Source of the DNA: Blautia argi
GTDB taxonomy: Bacteria > Bacillota > Clostridia > Lachnospirales > Lachnospiraceae
Assembly (NCBI RefSeq): GCF_003287895.1
Contig: NZ_CP030280.1
Coordinates: 1,929,501-1,993,500, forward strand
DNA: 64,000 nt
Direction of reading: 5' to 3'
The notes under the pieces are model-generated. The model searched no databases, was not told the origin of the DNA, and saw only the letters and a program-made list of their open reading frames with translations. Below, one piece after another: positions 34,285 through 40,966 of the stretch; position 1 is the stretch's first letter, and each line of letters starts with the position of its first letter. The translations under genes were made by a program, and so were the position numbers.

Positions 34285-34882
34285 TGCCGAATTTTCCTTT
34301 CTTCACCAGGCCAATGGTCTGTTCTTGTTTCCATAGTTTCTCTTCTATAGTAAGCTCATAATAAGCTCCATTTTCAATTTGCCATTTAAAATATTCTCCC
34401 TTAGGCAGTGCAAAAGAACAGAGAATACTCATAATCGTTCCTCCATGTACCACCATGGCAGCCCGGGAAATATTCTTCTGTATGGCATGTTCCACACACT
34501 GCAAAAACCCTTTTGCACACCTGCTTTGGAAGGCTTCAGACGATTCTCCTTCTGGGAAAGGAAGGGTTCCGTTGCTGTCTATCCATGCCTGATAATCGGA
34601 ATTTCCCGACAGTTCTTTATAAGATTTGTTCTCAAAAACTCCAAAATCGCATTCTTTTAAAAGCAAATTTTTTTCCATGGGGATTCCCGGATAAATACAC
34701 TGTGCGGTTTCTATACAGCGCTTCATGGGACTGACGTATACAAACTCTGCCACTGGATAACTGCTCTTAAAAAGTGCTGCTTTGCCCTCCGGGCAAAGGG
34801 GTTCGTCTGTTCTTGCCCCAATGTATCTGCCTTGGGTATTTCCATAGGTTTTCCCATGACGTATCAATACCATTTTAAGCAT
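34277..34882 (-). CDS. cobC: Histidine phosphatase, probable alpha-ribazole phosphatase
   Basis: A 201-aa phosphoglycerate-mutase-like protein with the catalytic VLIRHGKTYGNTQGRYIGA near residue 5 and the second His in AAMVVHGGTIMSIL. Position among cob genes marks it as CobC, which dephosphorylates alpha-ribazole phosphate or cobalamin phosphate. Its first ATG overlaps the preceding gene by 8 bases; an ATG three codons later is possible. Confidence 0.85.
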   Translation of the reverse strand: MLKMVLIRHGKTYGNTQGRYIGARTDEPLCPEGKAALFKSSYPVAEFVYVSPMKRCIETAQCIYPGIPMEKNLLLKECDFGVFENKSYKELSGNSDYQAWIDSNGTLPFPEGESSEAFQSRCAKGFLQCVEHAIQKNISRAAMVVHGGTIMSILCSFALPKGEYFKWQIENGAYYELTIEEKLWKQEQTIGLVKKGKFGNA

Positions 34883-35261
34883 TTTTTATCACCATTCCCA
34901 TGCCACAGACTACCCGGATTACGGTCTGGCTTTCCTTTGCAAGATAGGTGCAGATTCTTCCGGTTGTTTCTCTGTATGTTCTGTCAAAAGCGTCCATGGG
35001 TACCACTCCATAGCCCAATTCATTGGAAATCAGCAAAAGCCGGGGGTTTTCCTGTAAAAGTCTTTCTGTAAGCCCTTCAAAGTTCCAGCCTTCTTTCAGA
35101 CCCTTTTTCACCCACTCATGAAAATGATACAGACAGGTCACATGAAAAATATCCTCAAACTCTGCTTCCTTTCCGTCTTTCATCTCTTTTTCAGACACTC
35201 CAAACTGCTGCTTTACATATTCTTTTTTCCCCTGAAAAGCGCCGCCTATGATTAGTTTCAT
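34875..35261 (-). CDS. Short CobU-like protein with degenerate P-loop
   Basis: A 128-aa protein starting MKLIIGGAFQGKKEYVKQQF. LLISNELGYGVVPMDAFDRT followed by a basic ETTGRICTYLAKES matches the C-terminal part of CobU (the VSNEVGLGVVP motif). The P-loop reads GGAFQGKK: it lacks the Ser/Thr after GK, and the middle of CobU including the guanylylated-His region is missing. Full CobU is encoded two genes upstream, so this is a paralogue, perhaps regulatory or a specialised enzyme of the nucleotide loop. It lies between cobS (22 bases) and cobC (overlap). Confidence 0.72.
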   Translation of the reverse strand: MKLIIGGAFQGKKEYVKQQFGVSEKEMKDGKEAEFEDIFHVTCLYHFHEWVKKGLKEGWNFEGLTERLLQENPRLLLISNELGYGVVPMDAFDRTYRETTGRICTYLAKESQTVIRVVCGMGMVIKNA

Positions 35262-35283
35262 ATCTCTTTTTTCTCCTTTTTTG

Positions 35284-36057
35284 TCAAAGAACTCTGCAGA
35301 TTAACTCTCCCACCACGCAGGAAAAAGCCAGTACAAGTTCGCTAAGCTGCATATGAAAACCTGCCAAATCTCCGGTAATACCGCCAAATTCTTTCATTGC
35401 CATTTTATAATAATACAAATATTCCAAAGCTATGCCCAGAATCGCACAACCCCCGATAATGGGATTGTACAGCAGCATCAAAGCTACGCAGATAATCGTA
35501 TAAATACTGCAGGTGATTTTCACACATTTTTTCTGTGCCCCGTCTGAAAAAGTTGCTGCCAGCCCCGTATTTTTTGCCATGGGAAAGGCTGCAATGGAAA
35601 AGCCTCCCAATGCTCTGGATAATACAAATCCAATGCACACAACTGGCAGACCTTTTCGGGTAAGTTCACTGTACACACCCAGATACAAAAGGAAATATAC
35701 CACTGCTGTAATAATGGCAAAGGCTCCGGCATGAGAGTCCTTTAAAATCTCCAGTTTGCGCTCTCTTGGCTGATAGGAATGAAGGGCGTCAGAAGTATCC
35801 AACAGCCCGTCTAAATGAATACCGCCGGTTATCAGCACCGGTATCAACACCAGTACGGAAGCATAAAAAATCCGGCTTTCTGTAAGCGCTTCGCCAAAAG
35901 ACCCCCACAGCCAGGTAACTCCTCCGATGAGAACCCCTACCAGAGGAAAAAAACACATAATGTAGCGCATATTTTCCTTTGTCCAGTCACTTTTTGGCAT
36001 CGGTATTTTAGAATACATGGAAAATGCAATTTTAAAGCTATTCCACAATCGTCCCAT
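35284..36057 (-). CDS. cobS: Adenosylcobinamide-GDP ribazoletransferase (cobalamin synthase)
   Basis: A 257-aa membrane protein with FSMYSKIPMPKSDWTKENMR at the N terminus, GGIHLDGLLDTSDALHSYQP (the conserved Asp-rich motif), ILKDSHAGAFAIITAVVYFL and several TM helices. It joins alpha-ribazole to AdoCbi-GDP. I chose the ATG at 36057, with AAGGA 7 bases ahead and a 20-base overlap with cobU; the frame extends 21 codons further without a ribosome site. Confidence 0.95.
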   Translation of the reverse strand: MGRLWNSFKIAFSMYSKIPMPKSDWTKENMRYIMCFFPLVGVLIGGVTWLWGSFGEALTESRIFYASVLVLIPVLITGGIHLDGLLDTSDALHSYQPRERKLEILKDSHAGAFAIITAVVYFLLYLGVYSELTRKGLPVVCIGFVLSRALGGFSIAAFPMAKNTGLAATFSDGAQKKCVKITCSIYTIICVALMLLYNPIIGGCAILGIALEYLYYYKMAMKEFGGITGDLAGFHMQLSELVLAFSCVVGELICRVL

Positions 36058-36607
36058 TTCTCTGTCCTTCTTTTTCTTTGAATTTTTCAGGATTTCCTTT
36101 ATAAAACAAAGGAATTCCATAGACTATTTCCACCACACAGTCTGCTCTTTTTGAAAGTTCCTGATTCATCTGTCCCAGATAACTCTGATACCGTTTTGTT
36201 TCTGCATCATACTCTATACCGTCTGAAAAAATTTCATTTGTCACGATTACAAGCTGCTCTGCCTGTACATGAAGGCAGTCAATTCCTTCCAGAATTTCCT
36301 CCACTGTGTGAACTCTCGCTCCGTTTTTCTGAAACATTTCATTGGCAGTCAGATTTGACATACACTCCAGAAGTACACAGCTTTTTTCCGGAATCTTTAA
36401 CTTTTTTAATCCGGTATAACATTCTATGGTAGAAAAATTTTTCTCTGCCCGCATGCGACGATGGCGGGCAATCCTCTCGTGACTTTCTTTATCAAAAGGA
36501 AACATGGTCGCAATATAAATCCGGTTTAAATCTCCGAATTTTGTCACAATTTCCTCCGCATAGGCAGATTTTCCGCTGCCGCTGCCTCCTGTAATTACTG
36601 TAATCAT
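36038..36607 (-). CDS. cobU: Adenosylcobinamide kinase / adenosylcobinamide-phosphate guanylyltransferase
   Basis: A 189-aa protein with P-loop ITGGSGSGKSAYAEE, YIATMFPFDKESHERIARHR (with the guanylylated His region), VLLECMSNLTANEMF and IVTNEIFSDGIEYDAETKRY. Length and motifs are those of functional CobU. It activates adenosylcobinamide to AdoCbi-GDP. It lies 13 bases after cobT. Confidence 0.95.
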   Translation of the reverse strand: MITVITGGSGSGKSAYAEEIVTKFGDLNRIYIATMFPFDKESHERIARHRRMRAEKNFSTIECYTGLKKLKIPEKSCVLLECMSNLTANEMFQKNGARVHTVEEILEGIDCLHVQAEQLVIVTNEIFSDGIEYDAETKRYQSYLGQMNQELSKRADCVVEIVYGIPLFYKGNPEKFKEKEGQRNGTIVE

Positions 36608-36620
36608 ATCTTCCGCCTCA

Positions 36621-37670
36621 TCAATCCAAAGGTTTATAAGCCTCCATACCCCAGCCGTTAAAGTCGCTCATACCATTGTACACAGCCAGTCCGGTATCCA
36701 GAAGCGGGAAAAGATTCAGCGCGCCTGTTCCCTCTCCCAGACACATATCACAATGCAGAGGTGCTTCTTTTCCAAGGGCTTCTAACAGTAAAGCTCCTGC
36801 AGGCTCCTTTGATACATGAGTAGCCAGCATATAATCCCTGGAAACAGGACAAAGGCTGGCTGCCGCCAGAGCACCTGTAGCGGAAATCACACCGTCAATC
36901 AGCATTGGCATATGTAAAGCCGCACCTCCAAGAAACAGTCCGGCAATAGCAGCAATATCAAAACCACCCACCTTTGCCAGTACGTCTACTGCGTCCTCTT
37001 TGTTAGGGCTGTGCAGAGCAATTGCCTGCTTAATCACCTGTATTTTTTTATGAAATCCCTGTGTAGAAAGCCCTGCTCCTCTTCCGGTCATAGTTTCCAC
37101 TGGAAGATCTAAAAGTACAGAAGCAACTGCGCTGCTGGTGGTAGTATTTCCAATTCCCATCTCGCCTGTGGCAATCATATCATAGCCTTTTTTCTTCATC
37201 ATTTCTGCGATTTCAATTCCGGTTTCCAGAGCCTGTATTGCCTGTTCTCTTGTCATAGCCGGCTCTTTTGCCATGTTCTTTGTTCCGTAGGCAATTTTAC
37301 GATTTAAAATACTCACATCTGAGGCAACGCCTACGTCTACAGGAAAAATATCACACCCTACACTTTTGCAAATAATACTGGAGGCAGCCTTTGTCTGAAG
37401 AAAATTCTCTGCTACCAGAGCTGTAATTTCCTGCCCGGTCTGGGTAACTCCCTCTTCCACCACGCCGTTATCCGCACACATAGGCACCAGCACTCTTTTG
37501 GGCTTTCGAACATCAGGATTGCCTGTAATTCCTGCAATCTGTACAACCATATCCTCTAACTTTCCAAGGCTGTGAAGGGGGTGAGCAATGCTGTCCCAGC
37601 GTTTCTTTGCATACGCCATGGCGTCTTGATTCAATGGTTTTATCTGTTGAATTGTTTCCTGTAGATTCAT
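36621..37670 (-). CDS. cobT: Nicotinate-nucleotide--dimethylbenzimidazole phosphoribosyltransferase
   Basis: A 349-aa protein with IAHPLHSLGKLEDMVVQIAG, CADNGVVEEGVTQTGQEIT, ATGEMGIGNTTTSSAVASVL and the catalytic Glu region CLGEGTGALNLFPLLD. It makes the alpha-riboside phosphate of the lower ligand. Its ribosome site (AAGGAGG, 37677-37684) remains next to it, but the IS at 37695 has cut it off from cbiA and the upstream operon promoter. Expression now depends on read-through or an outward promoter. Confidence 0.96.
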   Translation of the reverse strand: MNLQETIQQIKPLNQDAMAYAKKRWDSIAHPLHSLGKLEDMVVQIAGITGNPDVRKPKRVLVPMCADNGVVEEGVTQTGQEITALVAENFLQTKAASSIICKSVGCDIFPVDVGVASDVSILNRKIAYGTKNMAKEPAMTREQAIQALETGIEIAEMMKKKGYDMIATGEMGIGNTTTSSAVASVLLDLPVETMTGRGAGLSTQGFHKKIQVIKQAIALHSPNKEDAVDVLAKVGGFDIAAIAGLFLGGAALHMPMLIDGVISATGALAAASLCPVSRDYMLATHVSKEPAGALLLEALGKEAPLHCDMCLGEGTGALNLFPLLDTGLAVYNGMSDFNGWGMEAYKPLD

Positions 37671-37837
37671 AAATTATGCCTCCTTATTTTTCTGGGTAGT
37701 GTCAAAAACTACCCATTTTTTATTGTTTAAATCTATTAAAAACCTTGATTTTTAGGGAAATCTGCAATAAAAAGAGCATTGACCTCCCTTTTTTGGTATA
37801 ATGTCAATCGCCAAACCAACATCCCCGAAAGGAGCCA

Positions 37838-38533
37838 ATGCTCATGGACATTATACAATACTTACTTTCTTTTATTCAATACCAACACCAACAAATCTGC
37901 TGGCTTTTAAATTTTATCTGCAGATATATCCCTCTTAAACAGTGGGCTTTCGATGATTCTCATTCTCCCAAATATCAAAAATTCAAAGTTGATGAACTTC
38001 CGGTCATTAAAACCTTTGTCAAACAGGACTGGCAATTCCTTCTAGAATACTATACATGGAAGTATCACAAATCACTCAAACCAGTGCAACGACGCAATGG
38101 AAAATCCATTCCTGAAGATACCATCTGCCCCTTATGCGGTGCTCCACACCATTTCATCTATGACAACAATGGTGGAAACGGACAATACCAGTGTAAAGTT
38201 TGTGGTCAGACTTTCATCTCAGGTGAAGTAGCTTCTGCACCTGTTCGTTTCATCTGCCCTCACTGTGGTAAGACCCTTGTAGCTAAAAAAGATCGCAAGT
38301 TCTTTCGTATACATAAATGTGTAAATCCGAAATGTCCTTATTATCTGCACAATCTCAAAAAAGTTGAGAAGAAGGATCTAAAAGAGGACTATGGCAAAAA
38401 TAAATATAAACTCCATTACATCTACCGTGAATTCACTGTAGATTTCTTTACCATGGATTTAAATTCACTACCTAAGAATGCTTCATCCTTAAAATTTCCA
38501 AACACAACGCACACGTCATGTCTCTTTGCCTGA
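37838..38533 (+). CDS. Transposase, N-terminal part (zinc ribbons)
   Basis: A 231-aa frame with two zinc-ribbon-like Cys clusters: CPLCGAPHHF...YQCKVCGQTF (about residues 97-126) and CPHCGKTLVAKK...CVNPKCPYY (about 139-167). These are DNA-binding modules seen ahead of some DDE transposases. It runs into a stop at 38533 just as the conserved sequence continues in the -1 frame (ISKHNAHVMSLCLTLH). Only one base is needed to join them, most simply one extra T in AAAATTT at 38491-38497. ATG 37838 and 37844 are both possible; GGAG precedes them. Confidence 0.8.
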   Translation: MLMDIIQYLLSFIQYQHQQICWLLNFICRYIPLKQWAFDDSHSPKYQKFKVDELPVIKTFVKQDWQFLLEYYTWKYHKSLKPVQRRNGKSIPEDTICPLCGAPHHFIYDNNGGNGQYQCKVCGQTFISGEVASAPVRFICPHCGKTLVAKKDRKFFRIHKCVNPKCPYYLHNLKKVEKKDLKEDYGKNKYKLHYIYREFTVDFFTMDLNSLPKNASSLKFPNTTHTSCLFA

Positions 38534-39294
38534 CCCTACATATCAACCTTGGATTATCTCTAAGAAAAACATCCCAAGCACTAAAAGACCTTTACAACAT
38601 CAGCATCTCCCATCAGCAGATTGCTAACTATTGCAAAACTGCGGCTGTTTGCATTAAGCCCTTTGTTGATCATTATGACTATAAAACAGGAGATGTTTTT
38701 ACCGCTGATGAAACCTATATCAAAGTAAGAGGAATCAAAGCTTATATCTGGTTTATCATGGATGCTGCAAGTCGTTCTATCATCGGATACCAGGTCTCAG
38801 ACAACCGAAGTGTCGGTCCCTGTATCCTTGCAATGAGAATGGCTTTTCGACATCTCACAGAACTACCGAAAAAATTTAAATTCATTGCAGATGGATATAG
38901 TGCATATCCACTAGCTGCCATGGAGTTTGCTAAAAAATTTAAAGATGATTTTAAATTTACCATCACACAGGTTATCGGTTTAACCAATGATGACGAAGTT
39001 TCAAAAGAATTTCGTCCTTATAAACAGATGATCGAACGTCTCAATCGCACCTACAAAGTTTCCTACCGAACTACCAATGGTTTTGATAATTATGAAGGTG
39101 CCAATTACGATTTAGCCTTATGGGTTGCTTACTATAATTTTCTGCGCCCACACAAGCACAATCATTATCAGGTACTCAACAAAGCTGATATGCTAAATGG
39201 CGCTGATAATATGCCAGGTAAATGGCAACTGCTCATTTTCTTAGGACAACAGACCATCTTAAACCTTCAAACTGAAAGTTCTAATTGTTCTTAG
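38518..39294 (+). CDS. Transposase, C-terminal part (DDE catalytic domain)
   Basis: A 258-aa frame with helix-turn-helix-like LGLSLRKTSQALKDLYNISI and a DDE domain: Asp64 in FTADETYIKVRG, Asp in FIADGYSAYPLAAM, Glu in QMIERLNRTYKVSY. These match the rve-like DDE_Tnp_IS240 fold. The frame is open back to 38476, so the ATG at 38518 is probably internal to an ancestral fused protein. The catalytic part looks intact, but with the upstream frameshift the element may be immobile unless a full-length copy is made by slippage. Confidence 0.82.
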   Translation: MSLCLTLHINLGLSLRKTSQALKDLYNISISHQQIANYCKTAAVCIKPFVDHYDYKTGDVFTADETYIKVRGIKAYIWFIMDAASRSIIGYQVSDNRSVGPCILAMRMAFRHLTELPKKFKFIADGYSAYPLAAMEFAKKFKDDFKFTITQVIGLTNDDEVSKEFRPYKQMIERLNRTYKVSYRTTNGFDNYEGANYDLALWVAYYNFLRPHKHNHYQVLNKADMLNGADNMPGKWQLLIFLGQQTILNLQTESSNCS

Positions 39295-39325
39295 ATTCCG
39301 AGCCTGAGGTAATATATCCAGCCAT

Positions 39326-39469
39326 CGAAAGCAACGCTTTCGGCTTGCCCTTGATGGCACGCAAAAGAACTGCTACACTGCTGTATTCGACGGAAGAAGT
39401 TCTAACTGTTCTTGAGTTCTTCGCCGTCGGTGATTTATCTACAGCAGTTCTTTTGCGTGCTGTCAAGGG
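39326..39469. repeat. Nested inverted repeats in the IS downstream region
   Basis: Perfect 18-bp arms GCACGCAAAAGAACTGCT (39357-39374) and its complement (39443-39460) are extended outward by CCCTTGA/TCAAGGG (39348-39354, 39463-39469). Inside, CGACGG (39388-39393) pairs with CCGTCG (39424-39429). A separate hairpin CGAAAGC-AAC-GCTTTCG lies at 39326-39342. No protein is supported here; frames on either strand mirror one another because of the symmetry. Confidence 0.8.
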
Positions 39470-39546
39470 TGGCGTAAACTTACCTCAAACTAACATATCT
39501 GCAATTTTCAAGGTTCATCTGAGCCTTTTTCTTATCGCTCAGTTTT

Positions 39547-40952
39547 TCATAACTCAGTTGACACTACCTTTTTCTGTTGTCTGTAGGTTCTGCAGCGATC
39601 CAGAAATGCCATAGGAAGTTCTGGATTGCCGTAATAATAAAAGTGAGGAAAGCCTGCCAGCATCGTGTCTGTTGCATGTAGACAGTCCCACCCTCTGCTG
39701 CTTTCTGGCTTAGCTGCGAAACAGTCTGTGCCACAGTTTTCAGAGTCAAAATAATGAAATTCATGAGCGGGACAACTATCTATCGTCTTTCCGAAAAGCT
39801 TTCTCTCCTTGCTGGTCACCTGAATATAACCAAAACGGGACAAACGTGGAGTTTTATAGGCTTTTCCCGGTATCTGTCCCACTCCCCTGCATACCTTTCC
39901 CTGCATATCCTCAAAGGTATCGTGAAGGTACATAAAGCCTCCGCATTCTGCCAGAACCGGCAGTCCTTGTTCCAGAACTTTTTTTTATCTCCTGTCTTAT
40001 GGATTCTCCTTTTTCCAGCTCTTTTCCAAAAAGCTCAGGATAACCTCCACAGAGCAAAAGACCGTCCAGATTTGCCGGAAGATGTGCGTCGTGAAGAGGA
40101 GAAAAATAACAGATTTTTCCACCCATTTTTTCCAGAAGTTCCAAGTTGTCCTTATATAAAAAGCAGAAGGCTTCGTCCTTTGCCACGCCAATACGCACTG
40201 CTTTTTCTGTCTTTTTTTTCTCAACCTGTTTTAAAAAATCAGGGGGTCTGCACCTTTAAATCCAGCGCAGAATTTCCCAGTTTCAACAGCCCGTCCAAAT
40301 CAACAGTCTTTTCTAAAACCTCTGCCAGACGATTGAGCTTTTCTTTTAATTCTACCACTTCATCAGGCAGCACCAACCCCAGATGACGGCTTTCCAGTCT
40401 GCACTCCTCCACACGGGGAACATACCCGTAAACCGGGACATGAAGTTCCTCCTCTATGAGTTTTTTCACTCTGGGATACAACATGGGTGACATCTGATTT
40501 AGCAAAACTCCCTCAATATGACTGTCCTTTTGATACTTTACAAATCCTTGAACATAAGGCAGTATGGAAACACTCATTCCCTTGCAGTTTATCAGAAGCA
40601 CGGCAGGAGTGTCCGTTACTTTTGCCAAATCGTAGGCGCTGGCTTTTGTAGCGATACCTCCCACGCCGTCATAGTATCCCATAACGCCTTCCATAACGGC
40701 AATATCTGCATCTTTGGCATTCTCCGTCAATAAATAACGAGTGGTTTCCTCATTCGTAAAAAAGGTATCCAGATTCGCGGATTTCGTCCCGATTACCTTT
40801 GCATGAAACATAGGGTCAATATAATCAGGGCCGCATTTAAAGGATACTACGTCCAGCCCTCTATTTTTAAATGCCTGAAGAATTCCACAGGTAACCAGGG
40901 TTTTTCCGCTTCCGCTGGCACCTGCGGTCAGTAAAAAACGGGGGATTTTCAT
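39547..40952 (-). pseudogene. cbiA: Cobyrinate a,c-diamide synthase, two frameshifts and IS-altered C terminus
   Basis: From ATG 40952 (GAGGAGGGG just ahead) the protein reads as CbiA: LTAGASGSGKTLVTCGILQA, SFKCGPDYIDPMFH, VMEGVMGYYDG. It stops at 40239. The next part (RIGVAKDEAFCFLYKDNLEL, GLLLCGGYPELFGKELEK) is one frame over to about 39980; the third (amidotransferase end, AHEFHYFDSENCGTDCFA, AGFPHFYYYGNPEL) is shifted again. Removing one base from G5 (40242-40246) and one from T8 (39979-39986) restores a continuous CbiA. The IS replaces the last five codons with a tail encoded by its own end. As read here the gene cannot make full-length CbiA. Confidence 0.88.
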
Positions 40953-40966
40953 AAGCCCCTCCTCTC

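Larger units (their letters stand above)
37695..39568 (+). mobile_element. Insertion sequence, IS6/IS240-like, with perfect 8-bp target duplication
   Basis: The ends are inverted: GGTAGTGTCAA starts at 37695 and its complement TTGACACTACC ends at 39568. Outside them TTTTTCTG occurs at 37687-37694 and again at 39569-39576, a perfect 8-bp target duplication that fixes both boundaries. The element is 1874 bp and codes for a zinc-ribbon/DDE transposase broken by a frameshift. About 270 bases past the transposase form strong hairpins. An 8-bp duplication and a DDE_Tnp_IS240-like core fit the IS6 group, though the element is longer than most IS6 members; the family name is tentative. Confidence 0.9.

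Noticed and set aside
39357..39460. The paired 18-bp repeats as a CRISPR or attachment site
   Set aside because: There are only two copies, in inverted orientation, inside a bounded IS; no array, cas gene or integrase is present.
39285..39614. Protein-like frames on both strands in the IS tail
   Set aside because: They mirror each other (ARKRTA on both strands) because of the inverted repeat, and one runs across the IS boundary, so neither is a real gene.
39754..40386. A 210-codon plus-strand frame over the cbiA remnants
   Set aside because: CbiA motifs are unmistakable on the other strand once single-base shifts are corrected; the plus-strand product resembles nothing.
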